Shown: positions 7,883 to 16,184, numbered from the stretch's first letter. The stretch is 28,250 nucleotides of DNA from VGWB01 sp964480945 (GCA_964480945.1 CAYZRX010000050.1:1-28250), one strand, 5' to 3'. Numbers and translations are program-made. Notes: generated by a model from the letters alone, not told the origin.

Positions 7883-8977
7883 ATGAGACTTACCAGAAAA
7901 GAGTTCTTGACGACAGGCACCAAGTACGCCGCCGGAGCGGTGATCGGCGCGGTGGCAGTGGAAGGGCTGACGAACAGAGTTCTCGCCAGGACGAACGCCT
8001 CGTGGCCGTACCCCTACCAGGCTCTCGATCCCGAGAAAGTCCGCATTCTCGGCCATGACCTGTACTACGTCGGTGGATGCAGTTACGCTGCATTCGCTGC
8101 GCTCGTCACGGCGATGAAGGATCTCGTGGGGGCGGAGCCGTGGACCTCCTTCCCCATGGAGATCATGTCGTACGGCAGCGGCGGAGGTGCGGGCTGGGGA
8201 GGCACGTGCGGTGCGATCAACGGCTCGGCGGCATTCATATCGCTGGTGACGTCCGGTTCCGCTGCGTCTGCACTTGAGAGCGAAGTCTATGGCTGGTACA
8301 CACAAACGCTATTTCCCACGGACATCAGCAACGAGTACGGCCGTGAATCGAAATACACTGACAACAGGTACACTCAAGATCTTACCCAGAACATGTCCGG
8401 CTCGATCCTGTGCCACGCCTCGGTAGCGGAATGGTGCGCGGTTGCCCAGGTCGGCCAAAGCTCCACGGAGCGCAAAGAGCGCTGTGCGCGCCTGGCGGGC
8501 GACGTCGCTGCCTACACGGCCAAGATCCTGAACGATAATCTGGCATCGCAATTCACGGCACTCTTCGTCTCCCCGGCGATCATAGCGGAGTGCAAGACCT
8601 GCCATGGAACGACGATCAGTGCGAAGATGGAGTGCACGCAGTGCCACGGCGATCACCGGGTCGCGGGCAAGGTTGAAACGCTCGATGGGGGAGCAAAGGA
8701 GTACGAGCTGACCAACAACTACCCCAACCCGTTCAACCCCCAGACCAAAATCGAGTTCGCAATTCCCAAGGAGAGCACGGTGGACGTCGCGGTGTATGAC
8801 GTGCACGGTCGATTGATTCGCAATCTTGTTGCGAGCGAGCGACACTCCGCGGGCCGCTATGCTGTTGAGTGGGATGGGACAGACAACGCGGGTGGAAAGG
8901 TCGCCAGCGGCGTGTACTTCTGCCGCATGGTGGCAGGTCAATTCATGACGACCAAGAAGATGACGCTCCTCAAGTAG
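7883..8977 (+). CDS. C_GCAxxG_C_C/split-Soret cytochrome-like protein with T9SS C-terminal sorting domain
   Basis: A 364-aa protein with three parts. Residues 1-36 form a Tat-like leader (LTRKEFLTTGTKYAAGAV, with RK in place of RR). Residues about 50-255 match the C_GCAxxG_C_C/split-Soret cytochrome family: Cys66 in GGCSYAAFAAL, Cys109 in GGTCGAINGS, Cys177 and Cys185, then two c-type haem motifs CKTCH (237-241) and CTQCH (251-255). Residues about 275-364 are a type IX secretion sorting domain (NNYPNPFNP, then YDVHGRLIRNL, GTDNAGGKVASGVYF and a basic end). It therefore looks like an exported, surface-attached or secreted dihaem electron carrier or redox enzyme. AGGGAG sits about 8 bp before the ATG. 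The gene follows a MarR regulator and ends at a strong terminator. The electron partner is unknown. Confidence 0.88.
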   Translation: MRLTRKEFLTTGTKYAAGAVIGAVAVEGLTNRVLARTNASWPYPYQALDPEKVRILGHDLYYVGGCSYAAFAALVTAMKDLVGAEPWTSFPMEIMSYGSGGGAGWGGTCGAINGSAAFISLVTSGSAASALESEVYGWYTQTLFPTDISNEYGRESKYTDNRYTQDLTQNMSGSILCHASVAEWCAVAQVGQSSTERKERCARLAGDVAAYTAKILNDNLASQFTALFVSPAIIAECKTCHGTTISAKMECTQCHGDHRVAGKVETLDGGAKEYELTNNYPNPFNPQTKIEFAIPKESTVDVAVYDVHGRLIRNLVASERHSAGRYAVEWDGTDNAGGKVASGVYFCRMVAGQFMTTKKMTLLK

Positions 8978-8999
8978 AAGAACCTTCCTGTCGAAGCGA

Positions 9000-9030
9000 G
9001 GGGGATCCACTGGGGTCCCCCTTGTTGTTT
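9000..9030 (+). terminator. Rho-independent terminator of the MarR-cytochrome operon
   Basis: GGGGGATCC (9000-9008) pairs with GGGTCCCCC (9013-9021) over a 4-base loop, nine pairs with one G-U. It is followed by TTGTTGTTT. It lies 23 bp after the stop of the T9SS cytochrome-like gene and faces the convergent gene at 9086. Confidence 0.85.
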
Positions 9031-9085
9031 CCACTGGTCTCGCATGCGGAGTATTCCGAAGAGGGCAAACCGGCCCGTGGGATCT

Positions 9086-9670
9086 CTACGTCAGATGGAG
9101 CTGCTCGACCGTCCCATCCATGCGCACGGCCAGCAAGATATCATTCTCCTCCGTCCCCTTCCCATCCCTTAGCCGAACGCACCAGTAGATGTCTCGGAGC
9201 GATCTGCCCGCCGTGACAAGGCCGGCAGAATGAAGGTAATGCGCCGAGGTCACCAGCGAGTGGTCGAAGGCATAGGCCTCGGAGAGTCTCAGCGCCTTCC
9301 GCAGGGAAATCTTCGGCCTGCCGACGTTTCCTCTGCTCCTCGGCAGTAATGCTGACGAGAGCAGTCGCTGGATCTTTCCATTGGACGGAACCTTGAGCCC
9401 GAGGTATCGGCTGCGCTGCTTGTCCGCGCTTGCCCACCATAGTTCATAGTACTCCTCGGCACGGCCCTTCGCGGGGCGCGCGGACGCGGTGACTCGGGTT
9501 TTCTTTTCCACTGACGTGAGAAAGTACCGGCTCGCTGCAACATTGCTTTTCGCGAGGTACTCCTGAGCAGCGCTCAATATGTGCGGAAGGGCGATCGCGC
9601 GCTCCTGTGCGTTGACGTTCGCACGCATGCAGAAGGCAATCAAGAGCGGAGCGAGCAAGAATCGCTTCAT
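9086..9670 (-). CDS. Secreted protein of unknown function
   Basis: A 194-aa protein with a signal peptide (MKRFLLAPLLIAFCMRANVNA, probable cut before QERAIA). The ATG at 9670 is chosen because GAGG lies 6 bp upstream; an earlier in-frame ATG adds 16 polar residues that would spoil the signal. The mature part is a mixed alpha/beta domain with an EEYYELWWAS segment, a KISLRKALRLSEAYA helix and a YWCVRLRDGKG strand pair, somewhat like PepSY-type or small periplasmic folds, but I do not recognise a family. It is convergent with the T9SS cytochrome-like operon and divergent from the 5'-nucleotidase gene. Confidence 0.78.
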   Translation of the reverse strand: MKRFLLAPLLIAFCMRANVNAQERAIALPHILSAAQEYLAKSNVAASRYFLTSVEKKTRVTASARPAKGRAEEYYELWWASADKQRSRYLGLKVPSNGKIQRLLSSALLPRSRGNVGRPKISLRKALRLSEAYAFDHSLVTSAHYLHSAGLVTAGRSLRDIYWCVRLRDGKGTEENDILLAVRMDGTVEQLHLT

Positions 9671-9809
9671 GAAGTCCTCGCGCGTAGTGGGCAAATGAGT
9701 GTTGGCGGTAATTGCCATTAATGTAGGAAACAGCGGCGAAAAAGGAAAGGGGCTTGAAATGAGAGACAGATCGGCCCGAGTCTGCTCATTCCCCCTCTCT
9801 AAAGTAATG

Positions 9810-9840
9810 TTCCAAAATGATAATTTTCTCGCTATCTTGC
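9810..9840 (+). promoter_or_regulatory. Candidate promoter of the 5'-nucleotidase gene
   Basis: TTCC (9810-9813), 19 bp, then TATCTTGC (9833-9840) resembles the Bacteroidota-type TTTG-N19-TAnnTTTG promoter, 45 bp before the ATG. The same TATCTT core occurs upstream of the transketolase and cydA genes. It is imperfect in the upstream box and not proven. Confidence 0.3.
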
Positions 9841-9884
9841 ATCGCCAGGGAAAATCAGTTCACAAAATGGAGTGATCCTTTTCC

Positions 9885-11399
9885 ATGACCAGTCATCAAT
9901 CCAGATCGCTGAGAAGTGTCCTCTCCCTGTGCGCGGGGATCCTCCTCTGTGTATCGTTCCTCGCCGCGCAGCCCAAACAAATCACCATCCTCCACACGAA
10001 CGACATGCACGCGAGCTTTCTCCCTCACGAAGCTTTCTGGGTGAAGAGAACTCCCAAGCCGCTTGTCGGGGGATTCAACGAGCTCGCCTTCGCGATCGAC
10101 AGCATACGGAAGATCAGGAACTCGACGCTCGTCCTCGACGCCGGCGACCTGATGACGGGCAACCCGATCACCGATCGCGTCTTCATGGGCGCGGAGGGAG
10201 GGGCTCTTATGGAGATGATGAATTTGATGGGCTACGAAGGGATGACCCCGGGAAACCATGATTTCGATATTTCCTACGCGAATTTTCTCAAACTTGTCGC
10301 CATCGCGAAGTTTCCCGTCGTGTCGGCAAACCTCATCGACAAAAAAACGGGGCAGCCCGTCACGCACACGCCGTATGTCATCATTCAAAAGAATGGACTG
10401 AAGATTGGGATCTTCGGACTGATGTCGAGCGATTTCTACAACCTCGTCAGTCAGAACAGCACCAGGGGGATCAAGCTCCTGCCTCCGATCGCGACGGCGG
10501 AAAAGTACATCAGCCTCCTGCGCCCGCAGACCGACTTGGTCATCGCCATCACCCATCAAGGGGTCGAGGATGATTCCATCCTTGCGGTGAACGTCAAGGG
10601 CCTCGACGTGATCATCGGCGGACACTCCCACACCCGCCTGCAAAAGCCGAAGTACATCAACGGCGTCATCATCGCACAGACCGGCTCCAACTGCGAGAAC
10701 CTGGGCGTTCTGGATTTGACGGTGGATCACGAGCACGTGACGAAGTGGGGCGGAAGCCTGCACCAGCTATGGTATAACCCGAACCGGCGGAAGACCGTCG
10801 TGACTGCGCTGGTCGATTCGTTCAAGACCGAGATCGACAAAGAGTACAGCCAGGTCATCGGCGCGCTCAAGGACGCCTGGAAGATCAACGGGTGGGAGAC
10901 CGGCGCCGGGAATTTCATCGCCGATGCGCAGCGCGAGGCCGCGCATGCGGACATTGCGTTCATGAATAACGGCGGCATCAGAAGGGACCTCTCACCGGGG
11001 CCGATGACGAAGCAGGATCTCTTTGAAGTGCTGCCGTTCAGGAACATCCTGACCACGTTCAAGGTGAGCGGCAGCCAAGTGCGGACTCTCGTCAGGCACG
11101 ATATCGAGAAGAGACCCGGCATTCAGGTGTCCGGTATTCAGTGTGAGTGGAGGAGGGATGCCTTCGGGAAGGTCGAGGTTCTGAAGCTCCTCGTGGGCGG
11201 CAAGCCCGTGGAGGATAAGAAGATGTACGTCGGGGCGGCGAGCGACTATATGATGGGCGAGGCGAAGCGGTACCTCGGGATCGAGCCGTCGAAGCTGACG
11301 TATCTGAACGAGACGGTCTTCAACGCCGTCCTGAAGAAGATCCGAGCGATGAAAGTCGTGACCTCGCCGGTTGAAGGGCGAATCAGGCAAATCAAGTAG
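9885..11399 (+). CDS. 5'-nucleotidase/UDP-sugar hydrolase family metallophosphoesterase
   Basis: A 504-aa exported enzyme. The signal peptide covers residues 1-28 (hydrophobic core SVLSLCAGILLCVSFLA, cut near AAQ). The N-terminal calcineurin-like domain shows the two-metal site: Asp40 and His42 in HTNDMHAS, Asp88 in LDAGDLMTG, Asn124-His125 in TPGNHDFD, then ITHQG and GGHSHT. The C-terminal 5'-nucleotidase domain carries NNGGIRRDL and the specificity loop, ending near residue 500. Length and domain order fit periplasmic UshA/NT5E-like enzymes that dephosphorylate nucleotides for salvage. A GGAG lies about 14 bp upstream, a little far. The next gene follows after 63 bp on the same strand with a hairpin between them. 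Confidence 0.95.
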   Translation: MTSHQSRSLRSVLSLCAGILLCVSFLAAQPKQITILHTNDMHASFLPHEAFWVKRTPKPLVGGFNELAFAIDSIRKIRNSTLVLDAGDLMTGNPITDRVFMGAEGGALMEMMNLMGYEGMTPGNHDFDISYANFLKLVAIAKFPVVSANLIDKKTGQPVTHTPYVIIQKNGLKIGIFGLMSSDFYNLVSQNSTRGIKLLPPIATAEKYISLLRPQTDLVIAITHQGVEDDSILAVNVKGLDVIIGGHSHTRLQKPKYINGVIIAQTGSNCENLGVLDLTVDHEHVTKWGGSLHQLWYNPNRRKTVVTALVDSFKTEIDKEYSQVIGALKDAWKINGWETGAGNFIADAQREAAHADIAFMNNGGIRRDLSPGPMTKQDLFEVLPFRNILTTFKVSGSQVRTLVRHDIEKRPGIQVSGIQCEWRRDAFGKVEVLKLLVGGKPVEDKKMYVGAASDYMMGEAKRYLGIEPSKLTYLNETVFNAVLKKIRAMKVVTSPVEGRIRQIK

Positions 11400-11414
11400 A
11401 ACTTACCTGAATAG

Positions 11415-11435
11415 ATTCCGAACCAAGTTCGGAAT
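11415..11435. repeat. Short intergenic hairpin of the TTCGGAATGAC type
   Basis: ATTCCGAAC (11415-11423) and GTTCGGAAT (11427-11435) are perfect 9-bp arms around a 3-base loop, followed by GAC and, after 12 bp, TCTTTTT. The closing AATGAC matches the ends of the longer inverted repeat at 13746-13837. It may be a dispersed repeat that also acts as a weak terminator or attenuator between the two genes. Confidence 0.55.
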
Positions 11436-11462
11436 GACATCGCATCTTTTTCTGGAGATCCT

Positions 11463-12170
11463 ATGAGCGACAACTTCCCCATCCTGATCATTACCGGCCG
11501 GCCGGCAGCAGGCAAGTCCGAAGTCATCGACTATCTGAAGAAGACGGATCTGAAGGAACGTTCGACGAGATTTCATATCGGCGAGTTCGAGGAGCTGGAT
11601 GATTTCGTCTACGTCTGGGAAACGTTCGAGATCGATGACATCCTGACGAAACACGGTCGGCCGCGCATCTGGACCGACGAGAAGTACTACTTCAAAGAGC
11701 ACTTCATCTGGAACCTCTACATTGAACGGATCAACCTGGAGTATCGGAAGAAGCTGGCTCGGGATCCGAACTACCACGGGAAAAAGACGACGCTCATCGA
11801 ATTCGCGCGGGGAGGAGAGGACGGCATCGCTGAGGCTCTCAGCTATCTTCACGAGGAGATTCTTCGCCGAGCCTGCTTGATGTACATTAAGGTCTCTTAC
11901 GAGGAATCCGCACGGAAGAACCGGCGCCGGGCGCGGAAAGGTCAGGAGGACTCAATCCTGTACCATTCTCTCCCGGACGAGAAGATGGAGTTCTACTACA
12001 AGACGAACGACTGGGAGAAGCTCGCGGCGAAGAATCCGGACGTTATCGAGGTGAAGGGCTTCAACATCCCGTATGCGGTCTTCGAAAACGAGCCGGAGAA
12101 GACGCTCGATCCCATGCTCATCGGAAACGAGCTCGAGGGAGTGACGAAGAAACTTTGGGGTAAGAGGTAG
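11463..12170 (+). CDS. P-loop NTPase of unknown function
   Basis: A 235-aa cytosolic protein starting with a Walker A loop GRPAAGKS at residues 12-19 just after a hydrophobic strand (PILIITG), the layout of kinase-like P-loop NTPases such as adenylate or polynucleotide kinases. A possible Walker B-like strand is TTLIEFARGG (about residues 110-119). A basic RKNRRRARKGQEDSI segment (about 152-166) may be the lid. I do not recognise a specific family, and the substrate is unknown. GGAG with 6-bp spacing precedes the ATG. It follows the 5'-nucleotidase gene, hinting at a nucleotide or phosphate link, but this is only context. Confidence 0.85.
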   Translation: MSDNFPILIITGRPAAGKSEVIDYLKKTDLKERSTRFHIGEFEELDDFVYVWETFEIDDILTKHGRPRIWTDEKYYFKEHFIWNLYIERINLEYRKKLARDPNYHGKKTTLIEFARGGEDGIAEALSYLHEEILRRACLMYIKVSYEESARKNRRRARKGQEDSILYHSLPDEKMEFYYKTNDWEKLAAKNPDVIEVKGFNIPYAVFENEPEKTLDPMLIGNELEGVTKKLWGKR

Positions 12171-12250
12171 AAAGATGGGAGATGGAGGGCTGATGGCTGA
12201 GCGCTGCCGGCGGACTTCTGAGATCTCACCGCCGACTCATCCCTCTCAAT

Positions 12251-13657
12251 TTAATGCCTCGCTTTTCCTTTTGGCATCACGTTCCAGAGACGTGACATGA
12301 TGTAGGCGCCGAACAGCGCAAAAGGAATGGGCGCCCAGTGCCAGGCTCCCCACCCCCAATTCGTCGTGATATAACCCACGCCGACCCCCACGAACGCCCC
12401 CGCCAGGTACTGCATGCCGTCGAACAATCCTGCGGCGGTCGCTGCAGCCCTTTTTCCCCCGAAATCCATCGACGCCGCGCCCCCGATCATTCCGTGAGCG
12501 CCGTTCACGCAGAAGGAAAGGACCACGAGACAGCATGCCGCGACGACCGGCCCGAAATTGAGGAGGTCTGAGGCGGTGAAAAAAGCGAGGACGACCGCCA
12601 TCCCGATGAAACCGAACGTGATGACCGGAGCCCGCCGCCCTCCGTACGTCCGATCCGAGGTGATGCCGAAGGCGAAGCCTCCCGCGATGCCGGCCAGTGC
12701 GATCCCCCACGTGGCGATGAGATACGGGAGATAGGTCGCGAAGGACGTGTTGTCGGCGCCGTAGAAGTCGACAAAGTACTTCGGCCACCACGCGTCGACC
12801 ACGCTCCGTCGAACGAACCCGATCATCATCGAGCCGACGGCGATCATCCACATTACGCGCGATGCGAAGACCTTCTGGATGATGAACTTCACCGACGAAG
12901 GTTTGCTCTCGTCCTCCTCCACCTCGTCGCCGGTCTCAAAATCTCCTAGCCCGGCATCCTTCGGCGAATTGTACATGAAGAAGTAGTTGATGAGGAGGAG
13001 AACGATGACAAAGGCGCCTGGAATCCAGAACGCATACTGCCACGGGAAGGCGAGCAAAATGAGCGGCACACCCTGGAAGGCCAGAAGCAGACCCATCCGG
13101 ATCAGGACGCCGAAAATGCCGGAGAAGGTTCCGCGCTCGCGAACGTGAAACCACTGGGCATTTACCTTCACGATGGAGAGTGCACCGTACGATTGGAAAT
13201 AGCCGTTCAGGCCCCAGACGATAGCCATCATCGTCAAAATCATTCCCCCCGAGAGCCCGAATCCGAGCGTTGTCGGCGTCACGACGTGGCGGGCAAGGCC
13301 GGTTCCTTCCCACACGGCTGGGCTCACTACGGCGAAGCTCGCCATCCCGAAAAGGAAATTCATGACAGCGACGCCGGCCGCGCCGAACAGGAACGCTTTC
13401 TTGCCGCCGACCCGGTCGGCAAACGGACCGTTCAGCACGACGGAAAGTCCGTACACCAGCGGCATCAGGGTCTCGAAGATGCCCAGCTCCGTGTTCTTCC
13501 AGCCGAGTATATCTGCCAGGCGGGGAGCGACGGCCGTGTAGTTGTACCGCGTCATATAAAAGAACGCGTACAGTACCCCGAGCGACATCCAGTTGATGGC
13601 ACGGCGTGTCCGGAATTCACGGCTGAGGACGGGTCGTTCCAACGTAGTCTGTGTCAT
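12251..13657 (-). CDS. MFS transporter, organophosphate:phosphate antiporter-like
   Basis: A 468-aa protein with about 12 membrane segments and a central hydrophilic loop (FETGDEVEEDESKPSS, about residues 240-256), the MFS 6+6 layout. The first segment reads INWMSLGVLYAFFYMTRYNY, and the loop between helices 2 and 3 has NGPFADRVGGKK, a variant of the MFS G-x-(L/F)-x-D-R-x-G-(R/K)-(R/K) motif. Overall resemblance is to GlpT/UhpT/UhpC-type organophosphate antiporters. The substrate is uncertain, since the sugar-phosphate site residues were not checked. No ribosome binding site is clear before the ATG at 13657. It is convergent with the P-loop gene; transketolase lies upstream but beyond a 517-bp gap. 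Confidence 0.93.
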   Translation of the reverse strand: MTQTTLERPVLSREFRTRRAINWMSLGVLYAFFYMTRYNYTAVAPRLADILGWKNTELGIFETLMPLVYGLSVVLNGPFADRVGGKKAFLFGAAGVAVMNFLFGMASFAVVSPAVWEGTGLARHVVTPTTLGFGLSGGMILTMMAIVWGLNGYFQSYGALSIVKVNAQWFHVRERGTFSGIFGVLIRMGLLLAFQGVPLILLAFPWQYAFWIPGAFVIVLLLINYFFMYNSPKDAGLGDFETGDEVEEDESKPSSVKFIIQKVFASRVMWMIAVGSMMIGFVRRSVVDAWWPKYFVDFYGADNTSFATYLPYLIATWGIALAGIAGGFAFGITSDRTYGGRRAPVITFGFIGMAVVLAFFTASDLLNFGPVVAACCLVVLSFCVNGAHGMIGGAASMDFGGKRAAATAAGLFDGMQYLAGAFVGVGVGYITTNWGWGAWHWAPIPFALFGAYIMSRLWNVMPKGKARH

Positions 13658-13745
13658 CGTCAGGGGGGCTTTGCCTGTTCCGGAAGGGAAGTCTAGCGAA
13701 GGATCTCTCTCGCCTTCTTCAGGGATAGCCTAGGCTGACCAAAAA

Positions 13746-13837
13746 GTCATTCTGAGTCCTGCCGTTTTCCAGGCGGGACGAAGAATCTGATTCATAGTGG
13801 CAGATTCTTCACTGCGCTTCGCTCCGTTCAGAATGAC
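13746..13837. repeat. Nested inverted-repeat element ending in GTCATTCTGA/TCAGAATGAC
   Basis: Outer arms GTCATTCTGA (13746-13755) and TCAGAATGAC (13828-13837) are perfect. Inner arms GAAGAATCTG (13780-13789) and CAGATTCTTC (13801-13810) are also perfect. The unit is about 92 bp, non-coding, in the gap between the MFS and transketolase genes. Dispersed intergenic repeats with TTCAGAATGAC ends are common in FCB-group genomes from my general knowledge. Confidence 0.6.
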
Positions 13838-13925
13838 ATTTGCTTGTTTTTGGACGGCCTCCGTGGATCGGGTCATCGAGTTTTCCGACTGCTCGTGAGA
13901 TGCTCGTATTTACACACCCCTACAT

Positions 13926-14152
13926 CCCCTCTCCCTAACGCGCAAGCTTACGCACAGAGGGGACTGTTAAAGCTCAGGATTCTGTCTCTCACCACATAGT
14001 AAATCAAACGTCCCCTCTCGTGACAGGCCAGTGGGGCGCGAGAGGGGAGCGACTTGTCCGCTGATCTCTTTGGCGGAGGGGTGTGTGCTCTCTTCATGAA
14101 TAACTCAGGATTCTTCCGAAACACGACACTAGCCCTCTCCGCAAGGAGAGGG
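13926..14152. repeat. Cluster of three CCCTCT/AGAGGG hairpins
   Basis: Three inverted repeats with related arms lie in a row: CCCCTCT/AGAGGGG (13926-13932 and 13956-13962), TCCCCTCTCG/CGAGAGGGGA (14011-14020 and 14039-14048), and CCCTCTCC/GGAGAGGG (14133-14140 and 14145-14152). The phrase CTCAGGATTCT is repeated at about 13974 and 14104. The last hairpin is 23 bp after the transketolase stop but lacks a T-run on that strand. The rest of the 13658-14174 gap shows no gene. Confidence 0.5.
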
Positions 14153-14174
14153 AACGTTAAGCAACTGTGACCTC

Positions 14175-16184
14175 TCAAGATCGGGAGCGCAGTTCCTTCG
14201 CTTTCCTGACCACATTCTCGATGGTGAAGCCGTACTCTTTCATGATTGCCGCCAGCGGGGCTGAAGCGCCAAACTTCGTTATGCCGAGGATTTCACCCTG
14301 ATCCCCGACGTACTTGTGCCACCCCATCGGCGATCCTGCTTCGACTGCGAGCCGCTTCTTCACCTGAGGGGGGAGGACGGAATCTCTGTACTCCTTCGGT
14401 TGGGCCTCGAACAATTCCCACGACGGCATGCTGACGACGCGCACGGCTACGCCTTCCTTTGCAAGCTGCTCGTACGCCGCGATGACGAGCTGCACCTCCG
14501 AGCCCGTCCCGATCAGGATCATCGCGGGCGGCTTCGAGCTCTCCGCCAGAACGTATGCTCCTCTGGCGAGGTTCTCCGCAGGCGCATACTTCGACCGGTC
14601 GATGAGAGGGAGCTTCTGCCGTGACAACGCAAGCGCGACGGGGCCGCCTTTGTGCTCGATCGCGATCTTCCAGGCGCAGGCAACCTCGTTTGCGTCCGCG
14701 GGACGGATCACCGTGATGTTGGGGATGGAGCGGAGTGCGGCGAGCTGCTCGATCGGTTGGTGGGTCGGGCCGTCCTCGCCCAGGCCGATGCTGTCGTGTG
14801 TATAGACATAGATCGGACGTACTCCCATCAGGGCCGCCAACCGGATGGGGGGGCGCATGTAGTCCGAGAAAATGAGGAATGTCCCTCCATACGGTATGAT
14901 CCCGTCAGTGAGGGCGAGTCCGTTCAAGATGGATCCCATCGCATGCTCGCGGACGCCGAAGTGAAAATTTCGGCCGGTGTACACGCCTGCTTGAAACTCG
15001 GGGAGGCCCTTGAGGAACGTGTTGTTCGACGGAGTCAGGTCTCCGGAGCCGCCGATGAGCGTGGGGAGGTGCGGGGCGATGGCGTTGAGCACTTTGCCGG
15101 ATGCCTCGCGCGTTGCCATCGCGCTGGATTCGGCGCCGAAGACCGGGAGCGCTTGTTTCCACGTCTCTCCGAATTTTCCTTCGCGGATATTTTCCAGCTC
15201 CTGTGCAAGGTCGGGATACGTCCGTTTGTAGTTCTCGAACATCGTTTGCCAGAGGGACTCCCACTTTTTCCCCTGCTCGACCGCGTGCCGCATGTGCTGC
15301 AGTACGTCATTCGGGACGAGGAACTGCTTGTCCGGATCCCAGTGGAGCGCCTTCTTCGTCAACCGCACCTCTTCTTCACCGAGGGGCGAGCCGTGCGCTT
15401 CCGCAGAATCATGCTTGTTCGGGCTTCCGTAAGCAATGTGCGTCCGGACTTTGATCAGCGATGGCCGGTTGGTCTCTTCCTGAGCAGACTTGATCGCGGC
15501 GTTGATCGCCTCGATGTCATTTCCGTCCTCCAAAGCCTGCACCTGCCAGCCGTACGCCTCGAACCGTTTCGCGACATCCTCGGTGAACGCCAAGTGCGTG
15601 TCTCCGTCGATGCTGATATGGTTGTCGTCGTAAAGATAGATGATGTTCCCAAGGCGCAGGTGTCCCGCGAGGGAAGCAGCCTCGGAAGCGACTCCCTCCA
15701 TCAGGTCGCCGTCACTCACGATCCCGTAGATCCTGTAGTTCACCACCTCGAAATTGGGGCGATTATAGCGTGCAGCGAGGTAGCGCTCAGCGATCGCCAT
15801 CCCGATGCCGTTGCCGAATCCTTGTCCCAAGGGACCCGTGGTCGTCTCTACTCCGGGCGTTACGCGATACTCCGGGTGACCGGGGGTTTTGCTGCCCCAC
15901 TGGCGGAAGTTCTTCAGATCGTCGAGGCTGAGGTCGTAGCCGGTCAAGTGCAGGAGGCCGTAGAGGAGCATCGACCCGTGCCCGGCGGAGAGGATGAACC
16001 TGTCCCGGTTGTGCCAGTGAGGGTTGAAGGGACTGTGTTTGAGGTGACGTGTCCAGACCACGTAGGCCATCGGGGCGGCCCCCATGGGCATCCCCGGGTG
16101 ACCCGACTTCGCCTTCTGGACGGCGTCCATGGCGAGCGTGCGGAGCGTGTTGATGCAGAGCTGATCAAGCGCTGAGGCTGGCAG
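14175..16184 (-). CDS. tkt: Transketolase (probable CTG start)
   Basis: Cytosolic thiamine-diphosphate enzyme of the non-oxidative pentose phosphate pathway. Visible hallmarks are KSGHPGMPMGAAPMAY, SAGHGSMLLY, the ThDP/Mg motif SDGDLMEGVASEA (family GDGD-like), SIDG, GGSGDLTPSN, the catalytic glutamate region FGVREHAMG and HDSIGLGEDGPTHQP. The first ATG in frame (16130) would drop the conserved ALDQLCINTLRTLA that normally precedes MDAVQKAKSGHPG. That segment is encoded upstream, and an in-frame TGA lies upstream of it, but it contains no ATG, GTG or TTG. An AAAGGAG site lies 8 bp before a CTG at 16184, so I place the start there (669 aa); ATT at 16190 or ATG at 16130 remain possible. A candidate promoter lies at 16274-16304. 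Confidence 0.94.
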   Translation of the reverse strand: MPASALDQLCINTLRTLAMDAVQKAKSGHPGMPMGAAPMAYVVWTRHLKHSPFNPHWHNRDRFILSAGHGSMLLYGLLHLTGYDLSLDDLKNFRQWGSKTPGHPEYRVTPGVETTTGPLGQGFGNGIGMAIAERYLAARYNRPNFEVVNYRIYGIVSDGDLMEGVASEAASLAGHLRLGNIIYLYDDNHISIDGDTHLAFTEDVAKRFEAYGWQVQALEDGNDIEAINAAIKSAQEETNRPSLIKVRTHIAYGSPNKHDSAEAHGSPLGEEEVRLTKKALHWDPDKQFLVPNDVLQHMRHAVEQGKKWESLWQTMFENYKRTYPDLAQELENIREGKFGETWKQALPVFGAESSAMATREASGKVLNAIAPHLPTLIGGSGDLTPSNNTFLKGLPEFQAGVYTGRNFHFGVREHAMGSILNGLALTDGIIPYGGTFLIFSDYMRPPIRLAALMGVRPIYVYTHDSIGLGEDGPTHQPIEQLAALRSIPNITVIRPADANEVACAWKIAIEHKGGPVALALSRQKLPLIDRSKYAPAENLARGAYVLAESSKPPAMILIGTGSEVQLVIAAYEQLAKEGVAVRVVSMPSWELFEAQPKEYRDSVLPPQVKKRLAVEAGSPMGWHKYVGDQGEILGITKFGASAPLAAIMKEYGFTIENVVRKAKELRSRS

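Noticed and set aside
9855..10763. 302-aa open frame on the minus strand
   Set aside because: Antisense to the 5'-nucleotidase gene, which has a clear signal peptide and metal-binding motifs.
13926..14152. Possible CRISPR-like array
   Set aside because: The repeated units are short palindromes of differing length and spacing, not identical direct repeats with equal spacers, and no cas genes are near.
14133..14152. Rho-independent terminator of transketolase
   Set aside because: The stem is good (8 bp, GCAA loop) but no T-run follows on the minus strand, and it belongs to a series of similar repeats.
14652..16175. 507-aa open frame on the plus strand
   Set aside because: It is antisense to the transketolase gene, whose minus-strand protein has all family motifs; the plus-strand translation has no recognisable domain and arises from high GC codon use.
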